Of a stretch of 64,000 nt of DNA, positions 21,510-32,300 are shown piece after piece. The position numbers were made by a program, and so were the translations under genes. How positions within the stretch are numbered: the first letter of the stretch is position 1; every line of letters starts with the position of its first letter. The notes under the pieces were generated by a model. That model was not told where the DNA came from, ran no database searches, and saw only the letters and a program-made list of their open reading frames with translations. Origin of the DNA: Isoetes taiwanensis (lineage: Eukaryota; Streptophyta; Lycopodiopsida; Isoetales; Isoetaceae). The stretch is taken from NCBI GenBank assembly GCA_021234155.1, contig JAJEKV010000899.1, positions 1 to 64,000 on the forward strand, given 5' to 3'.

Positions 21510-22715
21510 TTTTGATGGAATATTGCAAGAAGTGTAGGATGTAGAAAGAAGCATTGGTGCATTTCACACCACTATTGCCAGAACATCTATTACTAGGGTT
21601 CTAATATGCGTATAACGAAGGATTTCTTGCCTGAGAGGAGTTGATAGCACTAGAAGCTCAGTTGCTGGTAATTGTGAATGCTTTAGCATTTCTTATTATG
21701 ACATGGAAAACGATAGTAGCAAATATTCCTTATGTTTCTAGCTAACTTTCTAGAGATCTGTGTTCAAGATCATTTGGAAACGTCTATGGTTCTTGCTTAT
21801 GTTTTTGTGTCTTGATCTTGGCTACATTTATTTTTTTATCATACATATCTCATTAAGGAAAAAAAAAAAAGGGCATTGCGGAGGGAGATTTGTGTGTGGG
21901 GTGTAGTCTGCGGGGCTCGGGATGGTTACTCACCTTATTGGTATTGGTCATGGATGTAAGTGGATCTTTACAAGGCTCTAGGAACAAAGAAGTGCATCAC
22001 GAGAATTTAATGACTTGGACAATAATGTCTACTAGTTATGTCTAATATAATAATTCAAGTCGACTTCAAGCAAATGCAAAGTACGGGATACTATAATTTG
22101 TTCTATGAGTTTGAGATACAAAAGCTCGTTGAGAAACTAGTTTATTGGATGCGGCATTGCATCGATTGAACCAAAACATAACTAATTCTTTTCAACATTT
22201 TTCATTGCTACATGTGCCAAGCATTAGTTTTGGCTTGTTCATGCATAAAAGCAAATATTTTCTAGACTCGTACTAGATAAGCAATCTTACATGCCCTATG
22301 TTTTCTTCTTTGTCGTGATACTTTTGTTCTGGCTTTTGAAAGTAGGCGAAGTTTCAATTTCTATCTGCCATATGTTCTTCTTGCCTAGCGTATTCCACTG
22401 ACATAGATGAATCACGCATGCTCTTGCCAATGCAGCATTTCGTCTCTTCCAGTTAAAGGTCATCATATGATAATAGTTTCTCTACCAATCTAGTAGACTT
22501 GTTCTTTGACTAGCTAGATTTGCATAGCATGTCTCAAGCCTTGCTCTCAATATCACCTTTAGTTACAACACATTGTTATTAACATGTCAGCGTACCATGA
22601 TGAATGCATTTGCTCAATGCCTTATATTCATGGTTTTTTGTCTTCCTTCTGCCAAATATACGTGTGCCCCAAATGATTAACGTTTATGGTGTGGCGTTCC
22701 AGATTACCTAAGTTC
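21510..22715. other. Intergenic sequence; nothing recognised
   Basis: AT-rich sequence without coding or repeat structure that I can defend. It is the left flank of the CACTA element. Confidence 0.4.
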
Positions 22716-22718
22716 AGC
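22716..22718. repeat. CACTA target-site duplication (left), AGC
   Basis: AGC directly precedes CACTACAA and is repeated at 28810-28812 after the right terminus. A 3-bp match is weak alone, but it coincides with both termini. Confidence 0.75.
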
Positions 22719-22734
22719 CACTACAAGGGATAGT

Positions 22735-23265
22735 CGACGTCCAACGACGTCGCGACGTCGAAGAACGACGGGTCGTCAAATGCGTCGAACATCGACGACA
22801 TCGTCGTTCCAACGACGACAACGTCGTTCGACGCCGCTCAACGACGTTTCGTACGACGCGTGTGGATTGGCTGCGTGGCATGGTACCGCCGCCAAGGCGG
22901 GCAGCGCGGCGTGTCGTACACGGCAAACGCCGTTTAACGTCCTCTCGTGGATCCGACGTGGCACATCCGGTCAGCGCGGTCTTGGCCGACATGCCAGTCG
23001 GCACGCCACCGTGTTCCGCCATCGCCGACATGACGCCGTTGAGCGGCGACCAAAAAATGCGACGTGACCCGCCTTTCTTCGTGGTCTGGCGACATGCCAG
23101 TCGCACGCCAAAGTGTCTGCGTCGACATGACGTCGTTAAGCGGACGCCTTGAATATCCAGCGTGGCGGTTTCACCGGCGTGGCGGCATCGTCCGCTTCAC
23201 GCTGTTCGCCGCCAGGCGCCACGTAAAGCAACGCCGTTTAACGACGTCACTATTTTATTTATTTT
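22735..23265. repeat. Left subterminal CGACG-rich array of the CACTA element
   Basis: About 530 bp contains many copies of ACGACG(T/C), CGTCGTT and GACGTC in both orientations, with much higher GC and CpG content than the flanks. Both strands stay open for 60-130 codons here only because the hexamer repeat lacks stops. The right end of the element has the mirror arrangement. Confidence 0.85.
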
Positions 23266-23325
23266 TTTTTTGAAAAAAAAAAAAAGTGCGAAAAAAAAAT
23301 AATCGACCGCCGCTTATCGCGTTTG

Positions 23326-26300
23326 GAATGCCAAAATTACCCTATGGACTAAAAGTTACACGGTCGGTTTGCAAAAAACGACACACTTACGCCCTACATT
23401 GCAATATTCAACGAACCCACCTCCCAGCCCAATTATTGGACGAGTGTGTTGGACATAAGATAGTTTGCGCTTCTTCGAGAAGGGTGGCCTTACGGCCCAC
23501 AAAACTTGATCCCCTAGGGCAATGTCGTGACGTGTTCCGAGTCCATTGGCGAGCTGGGAATCACGATTCGGGAGAGGAAAGTTGCCCGTCCCGTCGCCCG
23601 GAGGCCTTCGGGAGAGGACTTTTTTGGGCAAGTCGCCTAGGGTGGTTTTTAGGGTCCGGTGCTCGCTCAACACTTTCCCTCGTAAGACACGCACAAGAAG
23701 GTCCTAGTCGAATCGACATGATAGAGCCTCCAAAACGAACTCTATGAGTTGCGTGTTCTAGAGGGGTTTGCGTTTGTGCCGAAGTTTTTGGTCTTTTGCA
23801 CTTGGGACGCGGGCCGATCACATGCGATTGAGAACGCCGAAGCAAGGGAACCGACGGAATGGAGTTTGGACCTGGTACTCCTCCGTTATGGCGATTAGAA
23901 GTCAAGGCCCACTTTTGCAAGTAGCAAGACATTCGTGAATTCGTAATTAATGCATAGTACGGACTTAAATTCCTGATTTTTGTCACGAGCTTCCTAAGTC
24001 ATCGCCAACATACGTGCCAACTTTCAAAATTTTGGATAAGGTTTAGATCAAATAGTTTGCATTAGAACAGTGTCTGGCAGACTGTTGGGCAGCGGAAATG
24101 GCACACTTGCTCAAGTCAAACAAGGCGGGACCTTGCAAGGCCTCCTCATTAGAGGAGAGTCCGAACCTGTGGAGGCGAGCCCAAAAAAAAAGCTTCCCGA
24201 GGTAGCCTTTCCTAGCAGCTCAGCCGGGGGGCGACGCTTAAAGACCACACTCCCGGATCTAGGCTCCCTGTGATCCGACCATTGAACTTTGTTCAAGGAA
24301 CCTGGTCCGAGAAGGTCCAAAAATCCAACATCCGTCCCAGGAGAACATATCAAACCGCAAGCGCCCGCGGACGGTGTAGAAACCAAAGTGTTTTGTCGTT
24401 GGGACATTGCGAGGCTCAAAATGGCGATCCGACTTCGCCACACATGGTCCGGAATGCCAAAATTATCCTAAGGACCAAGTTACACTGGGCAGCTTTTGCA
24501 AAAGAAAGAAACACTTACGCCCTACACAAAGATTGTTGCCCACCTCTAGGGCAATTGATCACGAGGTGTGTTGCACATGAGATGGTTGGCGCTTCTTGAA
24601 GGGGTGGGCTTCCGTACAAAACTTGGTCCCTAGGGCAATGTCGACGCGTCCCGATTCCATTGGTGAGAGCATCACTTGCCCGGGAGAGGGGAAGTTGCCC
24701 GGTCGTCGCTGTGGGAGCCGGAGAGGACTTTTGGGGCAAGCCGCTTCCCGTGGTTTTTAGGGTCCGTGCTAGCCACAACCCCCCCCACGTCAAGACCACG
24801 GCGCAAGGTCCTAGTCCGTCGACAAGGATAGAGCCTCCGAACGAACCCCATGGTTGCGAGGTTCTAGCGGTGGTTTGTGTTTTGGGTGCGGTTTTGGTCT
24901 TTTTGCACTTGGGGCGTGGCCCGATCACATGCGATTGAGAACGCCAAGCAAGGGGCTGAGCGGAATGGAGTTTGGACGTACTCCTCCGTTGTGGCGTACT
25001 AAGTCAAGGGCCGCTTTTGGCAAAGAGTAAGACATTCAGAATCTGAATTAATGCATAGTACGGACTTAAATTCTGATTTTTGTCAATGAGCTTCCTAAGG
25101 TTATCGCCAACACACAGCCAACTTTCAAAAATTTTGGATAAGGTTTAGATCAAATAGTTTGCAGAGAACTGGTCCGGCAGCCGCTGTTGGGCAGCCGAAA
25201 TGGCACACTTGCCCAAGTCAAACAAGGCCAGGACCTTGCAAGGCCTCTCATTAGAGGGAGAGTCCGAACCCTGTGGAGGCGAGCCCCAAAGCTTCCCGAG
25301 GCAGCTCTTTTCTCGGCTGGCCCACGGGGCGACGCTTAAAGACCACATTCGGATCTCGCTCAGATCCGAATCGCTGGAACTTTGTTCAAGGAACCTAGTC
25401 CGAGAAGGTCCAAAAATCCAACATCCGGTCTGCCGGAGAACATATCAAATCACAAGCTGCCCCTGCTGGCGATGGAAGTAGAAACCAGTGTTTTGTCGGA
25501 CATTGCGAGGTTCAATGCCGATCCGACTACCACATCGTCCAAATGTTGCACCAATTACTAGGGACCAAGTTACACTGGCCGTTGTTGTAAAAAGAAAGAA
25601 ACACTTACGCCCTACATTGCAGAGATTCAGCCAGCCCACCTCCCAGGGCCAATTGACTACGAGTGTGTTGCACATGAGATAGCTCTTCTGGAGAAGGGTG
25701 GGCTCGCCACAAAACTTGGTCCCTAGGGCAATGTCGACGCTCCCGAGTCCATCAACAGAGATGCATCTGCCCGGAGGAGGGAAGTTGCCCGTCCGTCATG
25801 GCCTTGGAGAGGACTTTGGGCAAGCCGCCCGGGTGGTTTTAAAGTCCGCGCACCGCGCCAACACCCCCCACGCCAAGACACCAAGAAGGTCCCAGAAATC
25901 GACAAGGATAGAGCCTCCCAAACGTAAACCCTAATGAGTTGCCAGGTGTCCCAGCGGTGGTTTGTGCTTTGGGTGCCGAGTTTTGGTCTTTGCACTTGGG
26001 ACGGGCCGATCACATGCAGTTGAGAACGCTAAGCAAGGGAACCTGACGGAATGGAGTTTGGACCATACTCCTCCCTTGTGGCGCTTAGAAGTCAAGGGCC
26101 GCTTTTGCGTAGCAAGACATTTAAATGGTCGTAATTAATGCATAGTATGGACTTAAATTCTGATTTTTGTCACCTAGCTTCCTAAGTCATCGCCAACATA
26201 CAGGCCAACTTTCAAAAATTTTGGATATGGTTTAGATCAAATAGTTTGCACTAGAACGGTCAAGGCAGTTTTGTTGTTGGGCAGCCGAATTAGGCACACT

Positions 26301-26952
26301 TGCCCAAGTCAAACAAGGCCAGGACCTTGCAAGGCCTCCTCATTAGAGGGGAGAGTCCTAACCCCTGTGAGGCGAGCCCCAAAAAGCTTCCCCGAGGCAG
26401 CCTTTCTGGCGGCGCCCGGGCCGGGGCGTGACGCTAAAGACCACACTCCGGATCTTGGTTCCGTGATCCGGACCGCTGAATCCTTTGTTCGGTGAACCTG
26501 GTCCGAGAAGGTCCAAAAATCCAACATCCGTCAGGGAGAACATATCAAACTGCCAAGCGTCCGCCGACAACAGAGAAAACCAAAGTGTTTTGTCGTCGGG
26601 ACATTGCGGGAGGTTCAAATGCCGATCCGACTTCGCCACATCGTCCGAATGCCAAATTACCTAGGGACCAAGTTACACGGTCAGTTTTTAAAAGAAAGAA
26701 ACACTTACGCCCCTACATTGCATTCAGCACCCACCTCCTAGGGCCAATTGACTACGAGTGTGTTGCACATGAGATAGTTTGGCGCTTCTTCGAGAAGGGG
26801 TGGGCTTCTGGCCACAAAACTTGGTCCCTAGGGCAATGTCGACGAGCCCGAGTCCATTGGCAGGCGGATCACGGGTTGAGAGGGGAAGTTGCCCGTCCAT
26901 CGCCAGGCCTTGGAGAGGAATTTGGGGCAAAAGCTGCTTGTGTGGTTTTTAG
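23326..26952. repeat. Direct tandem array of ~1.1-kb units (3 full copies plus 1 partial) inside the CACTA element
   Basis: The landmark CACTTACGCCC(C)TAC occurs at 23385, 24512, 25602 and 26702, giving periods of 1127, 1090 and 1100 bp. Each unit has the same order: GGAATGCCAAAATTA-like start, ACTTACGCC, GAGTGTGTTG...CATGAGAT, GCGCTTCTTCGAGAAGGG, GGCAATGTCG, GGAAGTTGCCCG, GCCGATCACATGC, GGACTTAAATTC, CCAACTTTCAAAA, AAACAAGGC...CTTGCAAGGCC, GAAGGTCCAAAAATCCAACA. The fourth copy stops near 26952. Substitutions and small indels separate the copies, which rules out an exact assembly duplication. Minus-strand peptides such as RLAQKS and SFGGSI recur between copies in broken frames, hinting at captured coding sequence. 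I do not recognise the source. Confidence 0.85.
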
Positions 26953-27429
26953 GAATCAAGGCCATCATCATCGTATTATATACCTCATAGCTCAACGGAT
27001 GTACCACAAAACATTGAACATTTTTCATGGTGGTATATTTCATAACTTTAACTTGGGTGTAGCAAGTCAAATAAACCCCTATCCAATTAAATAAACCCAT
27101 GTATCAAGTGTACATGCATTCTATATTATTTAAAAAAAAAAATTTTTTTTTTTGGTCGTCATCAAAAAAAAAAAAAAAAACGCCGCTCAACGACGTTTTT
27201 CGTTCGTTAAACTGACGATTTAATTCGAAATCAGCGGTGCAATCCCGCCCGCTTATTTTCGAGCAAAGCAAAGCTTATGGAGGAGCTTTTTTGAGGCGAT
27301 TGACCGGCCTTCGGATCTACTTTGGGGTCTATTCTAAGTGTAAGACAAGCTTCATAAGGTATGTGCACGGATCAACCAACTCGTTTTTTTGAATCTAAAC
27401 TTGTTTTTGGGTAGATTTAGGGCTTTTTG

Positions 27430-27690
27430 TATTTGTTGTTTGTTCTTCCTTCAACCTTCATTCTTCTTCTTCCATTCTTGCATCCTTCTTCCATACATAT
27501 TCTTCCATTCCCTTTGTCATCTTCTTCTTCGATTCTTCCTCCTCTTATACTACTTCTTCCTCCTCTTATTCAAATTCTTACTCTTAATCCCCTCCTCTTG
27601 CGCTTCATCTTCTTCGTATTCTTCCTCCCCATTTTTGGGTTCCTCCTCTTCTTCTTAGCCTTTTCTTCTTGAATTCTTCCATTCTTTTTC
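27430..27690. repeat. CTT-rich pyrimidine tract
   Basis: About 260 bp dominated by CTTCTT/TTCTTC/CCTC on the plus strand. The open frames here (Ser/Leu/Phe-rich) are composition artefacts. Such tracts are common in plant 5' leaders, and this one lies upstream of the duplicated exon-like block. Confidence 0.6.
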
Positions 27691-27719
27691 TAATTTTTTC
27701 CCATCTAAGAAGACGTCGT

Positions 27720-28130
27720 TAAAAGACGAGACCCTTCTTCTTTCCAAAATTTTTCCTTATTAGTTGTTTTATACTATTTCTTTCTAATCATTGAATTTTT
27801 TGTTTTGCATGTACACTCCTAGCAAAATGTGTTGTTCTTGCAAAACAAGTTGGCACCTCTTCCAGGTAAGGATTTAATTTTTTCAATACGCTTAATAAAA
27901 TACTAATGCTTTATTTAGGTTAAATTGTTATCCAAGAAGGGGACGTCATTGAAACCAACCCTCCCCATTGATTTTCCATATTTTTTTTTCCTTTTAAGTT
28001 GTTTATTTATACTAATATTTTACTAATCATTGAATTTATTGTTTTGCATGTACACTCCTAGCAAATGCGTTGTTTGTGCAAAACAACTTTGCCACCTTGT
28101 ACGTGTAAGCATTTAATTTTCAATATGCTT
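27720..28130. repeat. 239-bp tandem duplication inside the CACTA element
   Basis: GTTTTGCATGTACACTCCTA begins at 27802 and again at 28041. Each copy is followed by AGCAAA, a TGTTGTT(C)TTGCAAAACAA block and a CACCT(C/T)TT...GTAAG-like donor sequence, then by TTTAAT...TTCAATA(C/T)GCTTAAT. The duplication covers about two 239-bp units with roughly 80-85% similarity by eye. Confidence 0.75.
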
Positions 28131-28394
28131 AATGTATTGATTAATGTATTTAGCTTAATTTATTGATTAATGTATTTAGCTAAAAAAAAATTGGGGCTTC
28201 ATTTATTTTTGTATTTTTTTTAATATATTTAAGCCGACATCATTTAATGACGTTAAAATCTTATATTTCTTTATTGGTTAAATTCATTTGCTTTAAATTA
28301 AATGTATTAACTTCATTCATAATAAATGTATTATTATTATTTTTTCAATTTATAAAAAAATTAAAAAATTAAAAATTAATTTTTTTAATACATT

Positions 28395-28775
28395 AAATAA
28401 CGTCGTTAAACGACGTTGCTTTACGTGGTGGCTACACGCCGCAAGAACGCGCGCCAAGAACGCCGCGATCGCCCGCCAACGCGGGTCGCAGCATTAATCA
28501 CGTGACGCCGCTAAACGACGCCAAACACGCACGCCACGCCAAGAACTCCGGCTGCCGACGCTTCATGCCGGGCCGCCCGGCCGCTGCGGCAAGTGGCGTT
28601 GCACGCGTATGGCGTCGTTGAACGACGCCACGCCGCCGCTTTTAAGACGACGCCGCTGGATTCGAGATATAGCGACGCCGTCCCGCCGTCAGAAACGACG
28701 GCGTATCGCCGTTATAGGCGCTGCTCATCGACTTTTGGCGCCGTTCTCGACGCTCAACGACGCCCGACGTAATGG
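28395..28775. repeat. Right subterminal CGACG-rich array of the CACTA element
   Basis: Dense CGTCGTT, AACGACG and GACGCC motifs mirror the left array and are GC- and CpG-rich. A further short piece of the same motif at 27181-27215 lies inside the element next to an A-run. Confidence 0.85.
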
Positions 28776-28809
28776 AAATAGCGTAATGTAGGGGCAATTT
28801 TTTGTAGTG

Positions 28810-28812
28810 AGC
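28810..28812. repeat. CACTA target-site duplication (right), AGC
   Basis: AGC immediately follows the right terminus TTGTAGTG and matches 22716-22718. Confidence 0.75.
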
Positions 28813-29300
28813 TATATCTTAAAAATATAATTGGCTTATATAGCGACCCGCTCCTTTAGTCTTGCCGATCCTTCTGAAGGTTAGTTCTTATATATCTTAG
28901 AGCCTTGATCTTTGCTACATTTATTTCCCATCATACATTTACTTTATATCTCTTGAGCGTTTAAACTTATATGGCAATGATGGACCTTTGTTGGATGCCT
29001 TTAAACATCCATCTACACAGGCTTTGCAAAAACAAACCTCATTTCATGCCATTACCACCGTCCTAATGTCCATAGACTTGTAGAATATAGATATGTCTCC
29101 AATAATGCCATTGCCGAGCCATCTTGCTTACTTATAGAGCCGAGAACGTTGTAGGAGAACCCTTCAAGCAGACCCTTAGACTCTAGGATATACGAGCATT
29201 AAGCTGAAATCTGAGGGCGAGCCACTCCAAGAGCTAGAGGCACAACTTCCCTTGAAGACATCGAGGTCCCGATGTGTGTATATTATAAAGAGTTTTTTTT
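28813..29300. other. Flank of the CACTA element; nothing recognised
   Basis: AT-rich sequence with no gene supported. It leads into the purine/A-rich block beginning near 29300. Confidence 0.4.
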
Positions 29301-32300
29301 TGTTGCAGAACCCAAGAGAGAGAAGCACAACGACAAACACCTCAACCGACAAGCGAATGGAACGCGAACACCATCGCCTTAATATCAATCTTCATCAAAT
29401 GGGAAGAATATTGGTATTTTTATTTTTAGATCAAGAATTTTTCTAGATGTCAACCTCCTGCCGATCTACGCCCTTGAGCTCACATCAAAAAGAGGATCTC
29501 AATTTTTCATCCTCACGATGAGTTTCAAATGGAAGAACGCAAGGCAAGCAAAATTTGGAGTGCAAGAAGGCGTTAGACATTGATGTCGCTAGCATCATGT
29601 GCAGCTAGCGGAGGGCATAGGAGAAAAGTCATGATGACATAGGAGCATATAGAAACCGGAGGGGAAGACCACCCACGACTTTGAAAACCCCAGCGTGTCA
29701 AGAAAAAATGTCATGCAACCCCAACAAAAGGAGCAACCAAGCTAGGCAACCACAAAGCACCTAAGGTTTGACCGGGAAAAGCTTCGGCTCCTTGCAGCGA
29801 GGAGAACTTTCATCCGTTCAAAAAGTAGGAGACCATGAGGGAGGGCCCCGAGATATCAAGGAAGGAACATTCGACTTCTGAAGGCCCATCCAGCATTAGG
29901 GCAAGATCAAGGAGGAGAATATTCAAAACAAGAAATGGATAGAAAACACCTAGAAACCAAAGGAAGGACGACTTTTACCCCTAAGAAAGGAGTCCCTGTA
30001 GACTCGAATGGATAGGACCCAAAGGACGGAGGAGAGAACCAGCCGCCAGGTACAAATCAAGTGGTTGCACCGTGAAGGGAGCTATGGTAGGGAAATGGAG
30101 ATGACCACACTTCCAGCGAATGAGAGGCATCCTCGAATGAAGCAAGCCAAAGCAACAGAGTCCCACTGCCAATTCAACTCCTGGAGGAATGACAATGAAC
30201 CGCTTACCACCACGACTCTGAGCTCAAGACATTCAAGAATGCCGAGATCGCAACAGCCTTTAGTGATCCTACTAAGCGATCGCTGGCACCGCACAAAGTT
30301 GGCAACCTTGCAACGACACACCGCATGCAAGGGACATTGAGCGGTCACCGCATTCCTTACGACGGACATACACATTAAGGAGGAGCATCTTTTTCAAGGG
30401 ATCACATCGATTTAAACACTCTTCGCAACTTGGCGTGACGATTTCGGATCAGACATGAAGCTCAACAATAGTAGCAACATCTCAAGGAATCCCAGAGTCA
30501 ACCCATGCAAAGGAAAAACCTAAAAAATCAAACGATTCTATAGGGAGGGGGAAACCCTAAAGGAGTATAAACATTTAAGTAGATCTTAAGTAGTTGTTTT
30601 GAAAAAAAGTGGATGAATTAAAAATCCCAATGTAAATGCGCAAGATATGTCTATTGTATATCAAAGATTTCACAGATATAGTGGAGAAACATGAGTTTAG
30701 AGTCATGATTTACGGATTAAGCGCTTAGATCAAGATTCCCCTTCTCTTAGGTTTACCAAATGAGGAAGCAAAGGAAGCACAACTTATAGCCCAAGATCAA
30801 AATGGAAGAGCAAGTACTAGGGAGAAATGACCAGAGCCCAAGCAAACCTTCGACTCCAAACATTCGGGAAGTGCCTCAAGTAGAAGACCACTTCGCCCAC
30901 CCAATGTAAAGAATAAGAGACAACACCGGGTCATGTCAAGATCATCTAGATTACTGCACTTGTGACATCGTCAGATGCAACACTACCTCTTGTGGCAGAA
31001 AGAACACTTGACGAACTTATGATGAGGGCCTCAAATAATAGATAGATAGATAGTATTTTTTACGTAAGGAGGAACGACCCGACATCAACGAGCCAACTAA
31101 GAAGGCAACGCCTCGACGACTATAATTCCACCTTGTGGTAATATAGGGTGATGTGCTATGACGCCGGTATTAGATGGACATGCACTTACGAAAACCTTCC
31201 CTAAGATTCGAGGAGATATGCCTTCAACAACTAGGTGATGGCTTCACTCTACTCCCTACCAAGAATTAGAAAAAGAATTCGATCATATCTCGACATGTGG
31301 CACGCCAAACGCCCAAGGTAGAAATCAAGACACCTTAACGACAAGCATAGCAACTGGCACCTAGCCGGCAAAAAGAGAGTTCAAGATAATAGCCGCTATT
31401 CAACGACAAGAGTATATCTCAAGACTTCTTCAACTCAAGGGTCACGCGTAGCATATAAGGATCCATCATCCGCATAATATAGCCAAGCAGGAGAAGAGCC
31501 ATGATGCTTTACTTGACAGAGAGACTCAAAGATGCATAGAGGGACAAAAGGTCGTGAAAAAAAGCCGGAGAAGTGCTAGCAACCCACTTCTTCCACGAGC
31601 TCCCTAGAGGCAACAGGAGGATCAAAATCGACGAAAAATACCAAAGCCACCGGAAGGTACCTCAAGACAAGAAGATGGCATAGAGATGAAAGGAACGCTG
31701 GATAACGCCCAAGCCATGTGATCGAGGGATCAAACAAGGAAGATTGAAGATTCGATGGAGAAGCAACTAGGATTAGGGCGAGCCGGATGACTTGCACGCT
31801 GATTCTGCATGCAACTTGGTGAACCCAAGGATGGAAGATTCAAAGAACAACTCCAGAGGAGTATAGCCAAAGGAAGCGCAAAGATTCTCCCCAAGAGACG
31901 CCCAAATAGCTTCAAGTATCAAGATTGAAGGGGAACAATTACCGCACCGAGAATAGGATAGTGGAAGCACGAAATGCTGGAAAGCATCAACGCACCAAAG
32001 ACACCTTTAGTTAGAATGGGATGCAAAGCGTGTTGTGCCTTGCCCTACAAACATCTGAGGGCCCAAGTATATCAACAAGTTACCCCGAGTATGAAGCCGA
32101 ATTTTACAAATAGGAGGATATAGATCGTCAACACCATTGCACGGGAGGAACACCGATGACATTGCTAAAGATAGGTGTGCAACTCAAGGAAGGCACAAGG
32201 GGACCTAATAGCTCTAGTAGAAATTGTAATTATGTAAGTTATATGCTTTGCATATATAGTTCCCTTGTTATTCCTTTCCCATTGATGAATGCATCAAAGG

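Larger units (their letters stand above)
22719..28809. mobile_element. Complete non-autonomous CACTA (EnSpm) transposon, ~6.1 kb
   Basis: The left end CACTACAAGGGATAG at 22719 and right end ...TTTTTTGTAGTG at 28809 form a short CACTACAA terminal inverted repeat. The three bases outside are AGC on both sides (22716-22718 and 28810-28812), matching the 3-bp target duplication of the superfamily. Both ends carry dense subterminal arrays of ACGACG/CGTCG motifs (about 22735-23265 and 28395-28775), which in known CACTA elements bind the transposase accessory protein. The interior has no recognisable TNP1/TNP2-like coding region, so the element must have moved in trans. Instead it holds a four-copy 1.1-kb direct repeat, a pyrimidine-rich tract and a 239-bp tandem duplication. 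Confidence 0.9.

Noticed and set aside
22780-23152. Several open frames of 60-130 codons on both strands
   Set aside because: They lie in the CGACG subterminal array, where the repeat excludes stop codons in most frames; the peptides are Arg/Thr/Ser artefacts.
27389-27672. Leu/Ser/Phe-rich open frames resembling membrane proteins
   Set aside because: They arise from a CTT-rich pyrimidine tract and change content with frame; no start context or homologous feature.
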